This document shows, piece by piece, positions 16,042 to 23,520 of a stretch of DNA of 64,000 nt. The stretch comes from Rubrivirga litoralis (GTDB lineage Bacteria; Bacteroidota; Rhodothermia; Rhodothermales; Rubricoccaceae): assembly GCF_031846415.1 (NCBI RefSeq), contig NZ_JAVRHT010000012.1, forward strand, positions 1-64,000, written 5' to 3'. The notes beneath the pieces are model-generated. The model saw only the letters and a program-made list of their open reading frames with translations. It ran no database searches and was not told the origin of the DNA. Position numbers and translations under genes: made by a program. How positions within the stretch are numbered: the stretch's first letter is position 1; each line of letters starts with the position of its first letter.

Positions 16042-16412
16042 GGGGCGTCGAGGACGGCGTCGAGGTCGCGCTCCCACGTCCGGTACTGCGGTCCGCCCAC
16101 GCGGAGGCGGAGCCCCGGGCGGTGGGGGACGGCGAGCGAGAACCGGCCGTCGAGGCCGGTCGTGGTACCGGCGACGAGCGCGCCTTCGGCGTCGAGGACG
16201 GAGACCTGGACGGCGGGCATCGGGCCGTTGAGGACGCGGGCCTCGCCGGCGACGGAGGCGACGCCGTCGGCCAGGAGGGTGTCGGAGACGACGACCTCGA
16301 CGGCCATCGGGCCGGAGATCGTTTCGTCGAAGAACACGGCCGGCTGCGGAGCGCAGCCCGCGGCAAGCACGAGCGCGGCGAGGAGGAGGCGTCGGATGGA
16401 GGCGGGGGTCAG
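16038..16412 (-). CDS. Small carboxypeptidase-regulatory-like lipoprotein with non-standard start
   Basis: About 120 residues. The signal SIRRLLLAALVLAAGCAPQP has a perfect lipobox (L-A-A-G-C), but no ATG, GTG or TTG precedes it in frame after the upstream coding region. The best candidate is CTG 16412 (L-T-P-A-S-I-R-R), which overlaps the upstream stop as CTGA; ATC is an alternative. The mature part, VFFDETISGPMAVEVVVSD ... VLDAEGALVAGTTTGLDGRF SLAVP, is an Ig-like fold with the 'G-x-x-x-x-x-T-G-x-D-G-x-F' pattern of carboxypeptidase-regulatory or TonB-dependent plug-associated domains. It lies inside an overlapping lipoprotein operon, so coupled re-initiation could tolerate a weak start. 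Confidence 0.55.
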   Translation of the reverse strand: MTPASIRRLLLAALVLAAGCAPQPAVFFDETISGPMAVEVVVSDTLLADGVASVAGEARVLNGPMPAVQVSVLDAEGALVAGTTTGLDGRFSLAVPHRPGLRLRVGGPQYRTWERDLDAVLDAP

Positions 16413-17374
16413 GGGCGGACGAACACGACACGGCCGCCGTGCTGGGCGTAGAGGGTGAGCCGGTCGTCGGAGACCTCGATCTCGCCCTCGCCGAGCCCGA
16501 TGAACGCGGGAGCGTGGCGATCGGGGCAGGCTGAGTCGTCGCGGGACGTGGCCGGGAGGCGGAGGTCGTCGCCGCGGACGACGTACTCGCCCGTGAACAC
16601 GACGCACCCGGCCTCGGCCCGGAACGTCCCGTCGGGCCGGAACTGGACAACGGTCTCGGCGGGTGCGAGGGCTGGGTCCTCCTGCGGGACGGGCGGGGCG
16701 GGCGGCAGCGGCCGGGCGGGCAGCAGCTCCCGGGTGGGCGGGGGCGGGGGTGGGGGCGGGGGTGGCGGCGGGGCAGGCGGCGGTGGGCCGGGGTCGTACG
16801 GCGGGGCCTGGACCGACCCGAGCCGCCAGCGGCCCCGCGTGAGCGCGGCCCGGTCCACCGGCCGCTCGGGGTTCCGGCCGAAGGCGAGCGTCACGGCGCC
16901 GGACGAGTCGAGGAGAGCGAGGCCGCCGTCGGCCAGCCGGAGCCGGACGGCGGAGGCGAGGGCGCCCGTGTAGGCGTCGGCCTGGTCGCCGACCGTGCGG
17001 CCGCACCCCTGGAGTGTCTGGATCATGTCGCCGTCGAGCCGGAACCGGGCCTCGGGCAGGGCGCCCCGGGCGGGCTCGACGCGGTACCCGACGCCGAACG
17101 TGTTGCACCCGTCGTAGCCGCCCAGTTGGCCGAGGCCGGGCTCGCGCGCGACGCCGGGCGGGGTCGGGCCGAAGGCGAGCGTGAGGCGCGTCCCGTCGAT
17201 GACGCGCTGGCCGCTGATCTCGGCGAGGTCCCACTCGGACCCGGCCAACCCGCCGAGCGTGTCGGGCGCGGCTACGCGAGCGCCGTCGCCGAGAGGGGGC
17301 TCGCTGCTCCCGGCGTCGGGCGTGGGGCCGTCGGCACACGAGGCGAGGGCGACCAGTAGGAAGGCGAGGCGCAT
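16409..17374 (-). CDS. META-domain (HslJ-like) lipoprotein with polyproline tract
   Basis: A 321-residue lipoprotein heading the five-gene operon. Signal MRLAFLLVALASCADG (lipobox V-A-L-A-S-C). Residues ~40-165 form a META/HslJ-type domain: LAGSEWDLAEISGQ, TRLTLAFG, GGYDGCNTFGVGYRVE (the family hallmark 'G-x-x-G-C-N-x-F') and MIQTLQGCG. A second half starts GRWRLGSV and contains an extreme proline stretch (about 20 prolines with a few Ala, encoded around 16732-16800), then PETVVQFRPDGTF, AGCVVFTGEYV and a conserved tail EIEVSDDRLTLYAQHGG. META domains sit in the envelope and are linked to heat or antibiotic stress in enterobacteria. A deleted copy lies at 13659-13982. Confidence 0.72.
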   Translation of the reverse strand: MRLAFLLVALASCADGPTPDAGSSEPPLGDGARVAAPDTLGGLAGSEWDLAEISGQRVIDGTRLTLAFGPTPPGVAREPGLGQLGGYDGCNTFGVGYRVEPARGALPEARFRLDGDMIQTLQGCGRTVGDQADAYTGALASAVRLRLADGGLALLDSSGAVTLAFGRNPERPVDRAALTRGRWRLGSVQAPPYDPGPPPPAPPPPPPPPPPPPTRELLPARPLPPAPPVPQEDPALAPAETVVQFRPDGTFRAEAGCVVFTGEYVVRGDDLRLPATSRDDSACPDRHAPAFIGLGEGEIEVSDDRLTLYAQHGGRVVFVRP

Positions 17375-17651
17375 GAGCGGAGGGGCCGGGGAGCGGAGAA
17401 CGCCCGAAGGAGGAGAACCGATGCGCGCGGTCGAGTTGCCCGGCGGGCGGCAGGGTCATATTCGTGCTGACGTTGCCGCTGGAGGCCACCGAGGACCCGC
17501 TGTAACGCCGTGGACCGTCGCGGCGGCCCACGAAGCGGAAGCACGGCAGACAGCAGCGGTCGTCCGCGTCGTGAAACGCTCCGTCGCCCGCGGTGTATTC
17601 GCGCCCGCTGACGACGTCCTCCCCTCGTTCGCCTGCGGGCAACACCCGACC

Positions 17652-18275
17652 GTGCCGACCCCCGCCGTTCTCCGTGTCCTCGTCGCGCTCGCGCTGGCGG
17701 TCGTCGCCATTGGGGCCTCGGCCCGATGGGACCGCGTGTCCGGCGAGCGGATCGTCTACAACAACGAGTGCGCGTCCGGGCCGGACCCCGCCGCGTGTCT
17801 CGAGCCGCGCGAGGTGGCCGGGTTCCCGTTCGCGTTCGTGTTCGACACGCCCGGGCTCACGGTCGAGCACGACGCCCACCCGTACGACGATGAGGTCCGG
17901 GCGCTCCCGTACCTCGCGGGCGTGGCGGGCGTCGCGGGGGTCGTGCTCGCGCTCTGGGCCGGGTGGCGTCGGCTCCGGCCGCGCCGTGCTCGGGTCCCGT
18001 CCCGCCGCGCGCTGGTCGGAGGCACGGCCGTGGGACTGGCGGTTCAGGGGGCGGCCCTGGCCGTCCGCCAGCCGATCCTGGACCGGGGGGGCTGGACGGG
18101 CGCCGAGCGGGCTGCCTACGAGGTCGCCGACGCCGTGCTGTGGCCGTCGTTCGTGGCAGGCTCGGCCGTGTTCGGGGTCGTGGGGATGGCGCTGTCGGCC
18201 GTCGCGCTCGCGCTGGGCGCTGGGGCTGGGCTCGCGCTCGGACGCGCGAGACGGGCTGCTCCGGACGTTCCCTGA
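17652..18275 (+). CDS. Four-segment membrane protein, unknown
   Basis: A 207-residue protein with GTG start at 17652 (VPTPAVLRVLVALALAVVAIG). The open frame extends far upstream, but that part is arginine-rich shadow of the lipoprotein operon. Four hydrophobic stretches are visible: the N-terminal helix, YLAGVAGVAGVVLALWAGW, ALVGGTAVGLAVQGAALAV and GSAVFGVVGMALSAVALALG. Between the first two is a soluble loop with two cysteines (NNECASGPDPAACLEPREV). It starts the rightward group of lipoprotein genes. No family recognised. Confidence 0.5.
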   Translation: MPTPAVLRVLVALALAVVAIGASARWDRVSGERIVYNNECASGPDPAACLEPREVAGFPFAFVFDTPGLTVEHDAHPYDDEVRALPYLAGVAGVAGVVLALWAGWRRLRPRRARVPSRRALVGGTAVGLAVQGAALAVRQPILDRGGWTGAERAAYEVADAVLWPSFVAGSAVFGVVGMALSAVALALGAGAGLALGRARRAAPDVP

Positions 18276-18354
18276 CGAGGCTCCACCTGCTCGGCGCGCT
18301 CTCCTCGGCGCGCCCTCCGTCGTCCGTCGTCGTTGCCCCTCGGTCCCCCTCGCC

Positions 18355-18704
18355 ATGCGCTCGCTGTGCTGATCCTGGCCGGGTGCCGCTCCGCAGGCCC
18401 CGTGTTCGTGTGCCCGGTCGGGGAGGCCGGGTGGAACGAGGGGCGGCTGGCGGTCGAGGTGGTCTAGGCGACGCCGAAGGTCGGCGGGACGCGACTCGTG
18501 GTCATCGTGCGCGACGCCGAGTCCGCGAACGCGCTCCCGGGTGTGAACGCGCTCGTCGTCGGGGCGGAGCGGGGGGCGGCCACGGACGCCGAGGGGCGCT
18601 TGGTGCTGGACGGGCTCGGACTCGACCAGCGGATCCTGTTCTCGTACGCCGGCTACGCGCGCTACGAGTTGGCCGTCGCCGAGCTGGCGGAGGCCGCGCG
18701 CTAG
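18355..18704 (+). pseudogene. Broken lipoprotein with carboxypeptidase-regulatory-like fold
   Basis: The frame at multiples of three reads ALAVLILAGCRSAGPVFVC (a lipobox, L-A-G-C) and continues to a TAG at 18465-18467. It then resumes in the same frame with GGTRLVVIVRDAESANALPG, VNALVVGAERGAATDAEGRL and LDQRILFSYAGYARYEL to TAG 18702. The only ATG near the signal (18355) is one frame off and hits a TGA after five codons. The second half alone could be translated from GTG 18498 as 68 residues, a compact Ig-like domain with the 'A-T-D-A-E-G-R-L-V-L' pattern. Frameshift plus amber codon make decay the simplest reading; a sequencing error is the alternative. Confidence 0.55.
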
Positions 18705-18761
18705 CTCGCAGATGGAACTGGCGATCCGCGCGTTCTCGCCGTCCACCCGCCCACCGCCCGC

Positions 18762-19280
18762 ATGTCACACGGCTTCGTCTTCTCCTCCCTCGTCCTCGCC
18801 CTCGTCGCCAGCGGCTGCACGCGGCACTCCACGGCCGAGGCGAGCGGTGCCTACTGGCCGCCCATCGACCCGGAGGGTCCGCCCTTGGAGGAGTCGGTCG
18901 CGTGGCCGGTGCAGCGGGGCCTGACGGCCGACCTCGACGGCGACGGCGTGGACGAGCGGCTGGTCGTCGCCTCCGACGTGACGGTGGGAGCGGACGGCGA
19001 GCCGCTGTACGAGGACGGGCACCGGTGGGCCGTGTGGGTCGTCGAGCCCGAGGCCGCGGGCGACTCGGTGCGGACGCAGCTCTACGGCGCGTTCGTCCCG
19101 ATGGGGCGGGCGGACGTGTACCTGACGGCGCCCTCGGTGGGCGAGTCGCCGAGCGTGCTCGTGTTGGAGCGGGGGGGGACCCAGGTCCAGACGAACGACG
19201 TGCGCTACCATGGGCCGGGCGACGCGCGGTCGGTGAGCGGGGGCACCTACCCGGTCCAGCGCGGGGTGGCCTACCCGTGA
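18762..19280 (+). CDS. Lipoprotein, unknown, with calcium-loop-like DLDGDGVDE
   Basis: A 172-residue lipoprotein (MSHGFVFSSLVLALVASGCT; lipobox V-A-S-G-C). The mature part contains LTADLDGDGVDERLVVASDV, which resembles an FG-GAP/dockerin-like calcium loop (D-x-D-G-D-G), and beta-rich segments such as RWAVWVVEPEAAGDSV. The end NDVRYHGPG is not recognised. Its TGA overlaps the GTG of the next gene (GTGA), so the two are coupled. Confidence 0.62.
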   Translation: MSHGFVFSSLVLALVASGCTRHSTAEASGAYWPPIDPEGPPLEESVAWPVQRGLTADLDGDGVDERLVVASDVTVGADGEPLYEDGHRWAVWVVEPEAAGDSVRTQLYGAFVPMGRADVYLTAPSVGESPSVLVLERGGTQVQTNDVRYHGPGDARSVSGGTYPVQRGVAYP

Positions 19281-19708
19281 GGGGGCCTCTTCTGACGCTG
19301 GCGCTGCTCCTCGCGTCCTGCGCAGCGCGCACTCCCGAAGGCTGGACGCGCTACGACCTCGCGGACGGGGCGTATTCGCTCGCGGTCCCGCCCGAGGCGG
19401 AGCGCGAGGCCGTCCAGGGGATCGACTCCCAGGTGGACCAGTTCACCCTGCCCGGCCTCCGGCTCGACCTCGACTACGGGGCGCACGGGGGAGCGCCCCC
19501 GGAGGGCGGGGAGACGGAGCGCGTCGGCGGGCGCACGGTCGTCGTCGCGCGTGAGCCCGGCGGGGTGGGGGCGTGGTTCGAGGTCGAGCCGGTGGACCAC
19601 GGCGACGGGACGGTCTCGCCGTCCCCGGCGCTCACGGTCCATGCGGTCTGCGAGACGGAGGCGGCGTGCGAGACGGCCCGGCGGATCGTTCGGACGGTCC
19701 GGTTCTAA
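19277..19708 (+). CDS. Small lipoprotein, unknown
   Basis: 143 residues from GTG 19277. Signal VRGPLLTLALLLASCAARTP (lipobox L-A-S-C). The mature domain opens GWTRYDLADGAYSLAVPPEA, a pattern seen in PsbP-like or 'DUF1795-like' small domains that read 'w-x-x-y-x-x-x-x-g-f-s-l-x-x-P', then VDQFTLPGLRLDLDYGAH and a C-terminal pair of cysteines (HAVCETEAACETARRIV). Only the lipoprotein assignment is firm. It overlaps the preceding gene by 4 bp. Confidence 0.58.
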   Translation: MRGPLLTLALLLASCAARTPEGWTRYDLADGAYSLAVPPEAEREAVQGIDSQVDQFTLPGLRLDLDYGAHGGAPPEGGETERVGGRTVVVAREPGGVGAWFEVEPVDHGDGTVSPSPALTVHAVCETEAACETARRIVRTVRF

Positions 19709-19737
19709 CCTCCTGCCCGCAGCGACGGCTGCCCGAC

Positions 19738-21318
19738 ATGCGCTACCTGCCCCTCGTGCTCTGTGCCTTCTCTCTCGGCGCGTGCGGCGGCGCCGAGCCC
19801 GTCGTCGAGGAGGGCGTGATCCGGCAGGTGACCGTCGTCGAGGTCGAGTACGCCGAGGCCCCGACGGCGTCGGCCGGCCGAGCGACCTACGCACCGGGCG
19901 ATACGGTCCGGGTCACGGTCGAGAACCGGACGCGCGACGCCGCTCGCTACGCGCCGGGTGGCGGGCGGATCGAGCGCCGGGTCGGGGGGGAGTGGCGGAC
20001 GTGGGCGCCGGTGTGCCCGCGGCCTGGCGTCCCCGTCGCGCCGGGCGAGACGGTCGGCGCGTGCCTCGACGCGGCGCCACTGCTGCTCCGCGAGGTCGGC
20101 TGGCAGGAGCGCTACCGGTTCCGGGTGCCGCCAGCGGCGCCATCGGGGACGTACCGCTACGCCGTGACGGTCACACGGTCGGACCGCTACCCCGAGAGCC
20201 CGAGCGGGCTCCCGACGCGCCGGGAGACCGTCGCGACGGCGCCGTTCGAGGTCGTCGGCGATGTCGGGGCAGTGGCCGGGTTCGCCGTCCCGCGGTACCG
20301 GTCCGGCCACGGGGGACGCGACGCCCGCGTCTCCGGTTCGCTCGTGGCCGACGGCCCGTGCCTCCGCCTGGCGGGGGGGGACGTGCTCTGGACCGTCGTG
20401 TGGCCGACGGGCACGACGGACGCCAGCGCGCCCGGTCGGCGGGCGGTCCGGCTCCCCGGCGGGCACCTGCTGGGCGAGGGCGACCTCCTGGTCGGGGGCG
20501 GGTCTTACGACGAGCGCGGGGCGGCCGGCTACCTCCCCTCGTTGGAGGAGCCGGTGCCGACGGCGTGCGACGGCCCGGCCGTGCTCATGGGCGAGGTCGA
20601 GGACGCCGGGCTCGTCGTGCCCCGGTTCACGCCGGATCCTGGGCGGTTCTACCCCGAAACGTTCATCGGGGGCCGGATCGTCCGCGACGGCCCGTGCTTG
20701 CGGCTCGACGCCAGCCCCCCGTTCACCTACGTCGTGGTGTGGCCGCCCGGAACGACCGCCAGCGCCGACGGCGCCCGGCTGGCCGACGGCCGCGTCGTGC
20801 GCGAGGGCGATTTCGTGACGGGCGGGGGCGGGTTCGGCGGCGACGGCGGGCTCGTCGCGTTCCGAAGCGACTACGAGGTCCAAGTCCCGGCCGGATGTCC
20901 CGGCCCGTCCGCCGTGCTCGTCCCGGTCGATGAGGTCCGGCCCGGGGACGGCGCGACGGACTACGGCGGGCTGTACTTCCCCCAGCGCACGGTGCCGGGG
21001 CCGTCGGCGTCAGCGCGGCTCGAAGGGCGGCTCGTCCAGCACGGGCCGTGCCTCTACGTCGAGGCCGCGGGGTGGGACGAGACCTACCTCGTCGTGTGGG
21101 CGGCCGGGTTCATGCCTGAGGGGCGGGCCGAAGGGGGCGGCCCGCTCCGGGTCCGCGACGTCCGTGACGGGCGGGCGGCGGACGTGGGCGGTCCGGTCGT
21201 GCTGGGGGGGCGCGAGGCTGGCCGCGACGAGGGGGACCTGCGCTCGCCGTTGCCAGCCGCGTGCCCCGGCCCCGCCTGGACAGCGGGCGAGTTCGGCGAG
21301 CCGGTGGTCGGGGAATGA
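19738..21318 (+). CDS. Lipoprotein with three tandem DGPCLRL/VVWP modules
   Basis: 526 residues from ATG 19738 (MRYLPLVLCAFSLGACGGAE; lipobox L-G-A-C). Residues ~25-180 form an Ig-like domain (APGDTVRVTVENRTRDAARY ... SGTYRYAVTVTRSD) of the intracellular-proteinase-inhibitor (BsuPI-like) type. Three copies of a ~100-residue module follow: LVADGPCLRLAGG..WTVVWPTG..VPTACDGPAV; IVRDGPCLRLDAS..YVVVWPPG..VPAGCPGPSA; LVQHGPCLYVEAA..YLVVWAAG..LPAACPGPAW. Each has two cysteines likely to pair, one in DGPC and one in the A-C/G-C-P-G-P end. The fourth copy known in this window is in the lipoprotein at 12832-13662. Function unknown. Confidence 0.68.
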   Translation: MRYLPLVLCAFSLGACGGAEPVVEEGVIRQVTVVEVEYAEAPTASAGRATYAPGDTVRVTVENRTRDAARYAPGGGRIERRVGGEWRTWAPVCPRPGVPVAPGETVGACLDAAPLLLREVGWQERYRFRVPPAAPSGTYRYAVTVTRSDRYPESPSGLPTRRETVATAPFEVVGDVGAVAGFAVPRYRSGHGGRDARVSGSLVADGPCLRLAGGDVLWTVVWPTGTTDASAPGRRAVRLPGGHLLGEGDLLVGGGSYDERGAAGYLPSLEEPVPTACDGPAVLMGEVEDAGLVVPRFTPDPGRFYPETFIGGRIVRDGPCLRLDASPPFTYVVVWPPGTTASADGARLADGRVVREGDFVTGGGGFGGDGGLVAFRSDYEVQVPAGCPGPSAVLVPVDEVRPGDGATDYGGLYFPQRTVPGPSASARLEGRLVQHGPCLYVEAAGWDETYLVVWAAGFMPEGRAEGGGPLRVRDVRDGRAADVGGPVVLGGREAGRDEGDLRSPLPAACPGPAWTAGEFGEPVVGE

Positions 21319-21683
21319 TGCGGGCCGTCCTCTACGCCGTCGCGTTCCTGATCGTGGGCGTGCTCGTGACCAAGCTGACGACCCCGAGCGGGGTCGGCGG
21401 GTACGAGGGGCGCGAGCGGGCGCTGGCCGAGCAAGCGCTCGACGCGAGCCGGATCGCGACGGGCAACCCGCTCCTGACGACCGCCATCGTAGCGCGGCGC
21501 GTGGTGGCTGTCGAGGCCGAGGCGCCCGGCGAGTGCACGGAGCCGGGGTTTGAGGTGAACGGGGCGTACCCCGGCTACCGGGCCACGGTCCGAGCCTACA
21601 CGCTCTTCCGAGTGCCCATCGCGGGCATCGACGTCACGTGCGGTGGGGCGGTGTGGGGCGTGACGATGGGGCTCAGCGCGTGA
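21318..21683 (+). CDS. Small membrane-anchored protein, unknown
   Basis: 121 residues from ATG 21318, which shares its A with the previous TGA (TGATG). One N-terminal hydrophobic helix (VLYAVAFLIVGVLVTKLTT) acts as an anchor or signal. The rest is soluble with two cysteines (GECTEPGF, VTCGGAVWGV). Last gene of the rightward lipoprotein group. No family recognised. Confidence 0.5.
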   Translation: MRAVLYAVAFLIVGVLVTKLTTPSGVGGYEGRERALAEQALDASRIATGNPLLTTAIVARRVVAVEAEAPGECTEPGFEVNGAYPGYRATVRAYTLFRVPIAGIDVTCGGAVWGVTMGLSA

Positions 21684-21894
21684 GGGCTACCGGCTGGCAG
21701 GGGGGCCACCCGTCCAGGCGACGGAAGAGTGGGGGTCGCCGAGATGGGCGGACGGGCGGCGCGTCAAGGTCGCATGGCATCGGGTCCGCCCTGATGGGTG
21801 TGCTACCGGGCGTCGAGAGGTCACACAACGGCAACGTGGGGGCGGGATCCCGCGTCGGCGGGGGCGTTGGAGGGCGGTCCCCTCCCACACGCCA

Positions 21895-23004
21895 GTGGCT
21901 CTCGTCACCGACCGGCCCGTCTCGACCCTCGACGTCCCCGCCCCCGACACGTTCGCGGGCCTGGTGCAGGACCACGGCCGGTTCGCGCTCTTCGTCGCCG
22001 TCGCGCTGCTGGCCGCCGCCGGGGCGACGCCGTACCCCGACGTCGCCCGGTGGCTCGGGTTCGCGCTCGCCGCGTACGCCGTCGTCGCCAACGACTCGAT
22101 CCAGACCGTCGGCACGTTCATCGCCTCCAACGAGCGGCGACCGTGGTGGGCGCTGTGGCTGTTCATCGGCGGGGTGTTCCTGGCGACGATCGCCTACGGG
22201 TGGGCCACCGCCGAGCCCGTCGGCGACGTCTCGTTCGGGAGGCTGGCGTCGAAGGGGTTCGCCGTCGCGCCGCAGTCGTTCTCGTTCTTGCAGATCGCCG
22301 CGCCCGTCGCGCTCCTGGTGCTGACCCGGTTCCGGATGCCGGTCTCGACCACGTTCCTGGTCCTGTCGTGCTTCGCGACCGAGGCCGACGGGCTGACCGC
22401 CGTGCTGGCGAAGAGCCTGTGGGGCTACGCCGTCGCGTTCGCGTTCGGGGCCGTCGTGTTCGCCGCGACGGCGCGGGCGTTCCGGCGCTTTGCGGACCGC
22501 CCGGCGAGCCGGTGGTGGGGACCCGCGCAGTGGCTCTCGACCGGCGTGCTGTGGTCGAGCTGGGTGATGCAGGACATGGCGAACCTCGCCGTCTATCTCC
22601 CGCGCCAGCTGAGCGTCGTCGAGGTCGTGGTGTTCGCCGCGACCCTCTTCTTCGGGTTGGGCGTGCTGTTCTACTTGCGCGGCGACCGCATCCAGCGCGT
22701 CGTGTCCGAGAAGTCGTCCGTCGTCGACGTCCGCGCGGCCACGGTCGTGGACCTCGTCTACGCGCTGATCCTGTTCGGCTTTATGGGCGTCTCGACGGTG
22801 CCCATGTCGACGACGTGGGTGTTCATCGGACTCCTGGCCGGGCGCGAGTTGGCGCTGATCTGGATGCGGGCCGCGGACCGCTCGCTGAGGGAGGGGCTCC
22901 GGTTGGTGGGCCGCGACGTGGGGCTCGCCACGGCGGGGCTCGTCGTCTCGATCCTCATCGCGATGGCGGCCAACCCCGTCGTTCGCGCCGCGATCCTAGG
23001 CTAG
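21895..23004 (+). CDS. PiT-like membrane transporter homologue
   Basis: A 369-residue polytopic membrane protein with GTG start at 21895 and roughly ten hydrophobic segments. AAYAVVANDSIQTVGTFIAS resembles the 'G-A-N-D-x-A-N-x-x-G-T' signature of PiT phosphate transporters, and MPVSTTFLVLSCF and VPMSTTWVFIGLL are the paired 'P-V-S-T-T' motifs near the middle and end of that family. The two-fold repeat is thus preserved, but both Asn/Asp motifs are altered and the gene is shorter than PitA (about 500 residues), so it may be a specialised or non-phosphate member. It stands alone between the lipoproteins and the ATPase at 23.5 kb. Confidence 0.55.
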   Translation: MALVTDRPVSTLDVPAPDTFAGLVQDHGRFALFVAVALLAAAGATPYPDVARWLGFALAAYAVVANDSIQTVGTFIASNERRPWWALWLFIGGVFLATIAYGWATAEPVGDVSFGRLASKGFAVAPQSFSFLQIAAPVALLVLTRFRMPVSTTFLVLSCFATEADGLTAVLAKSLWGYAVAFAFGAVVFAATARAFRRFADRPASRWWGPAQWLSTGVLWSSWVMQDMANLAVYLPRQLSVVEVVVFAATLFFGLGVLFYLRGDRIQRVVSEKSSVVDVRAATVVDLVYALILFGFMGVSTVPMSTTWVFIGLLAGRELALIWMRAADRSLREGLRLVGRDVGLATAGLVVSILIAMAANPVVRAAILG

Positions 23005-23520
23005 ATGGTTCTCCGGGGTCGTTGCCGTGACCGTCCCCGGCGGCGCGGAGAGCCAGCGGCCACGTCTTCTGGTCCGCCGCGACCTGCTTGCCCGTCTCAC
23101 GCAACGCGACATCAACGACGGCCTCGAACGTGTACCGCCCCCCGGCCACGTCGGGCGCCGCCCGGATCTGGTCGGCAACGTCGACTGAGAGCAGACGAGG
23201 GTCCGCTTACGGCTGCGCCAAGTGAGTGATCAAATCGTCACCGACAGCGGCGTTCTACATCCAGGAACTCGGCTGGCTGTCTACGCCCGGCAACCCCTTC
23301 GACGTCGTCTTTCCGCTCGTGTGGATACAGAGGTCAGCGATGCGAAGACCAGGGCCACAGGCAGTAGGTGTTGGCAAGCGCGCTGACGGCGGTGCTAAGT
23401 GCGGTCGACATCAGCCGCTGCACGGACACCCGCTCCGGCCGCACGTTCAAAGGGGTCTGCCGCTTCCTCGGGCGGACGGGTCCCACCAGGGGCTGACCAC
23501 CCATGCCGGAACGTTCGCTC
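23005..23520. other. Gap without a convincing gene; possible gene fragment on the - strand
   Basis: 516 bp between the PiT-like gene and the ATPase. On the - strand, 23185 down to 22955 reads LLSVDVADQIRAAP, then TFEAVVDVALRETGKQVAADQ, with good codon use and no start, as if it were the C-terminal piece of a lost gene. The + strand around 23250-23330 encodes IQELGWLSTPGNPFDVVFPL without a start. These look like debris. No promoter or repeat stands out. Confidence 0.3.

Noticed and set aside
14794..16458. 554-codon + strand frame opposite the lipoprotein operon
   Set aside because: Glycine/arginine-rich shadow; the - strand encodes coherent lipoproteins.
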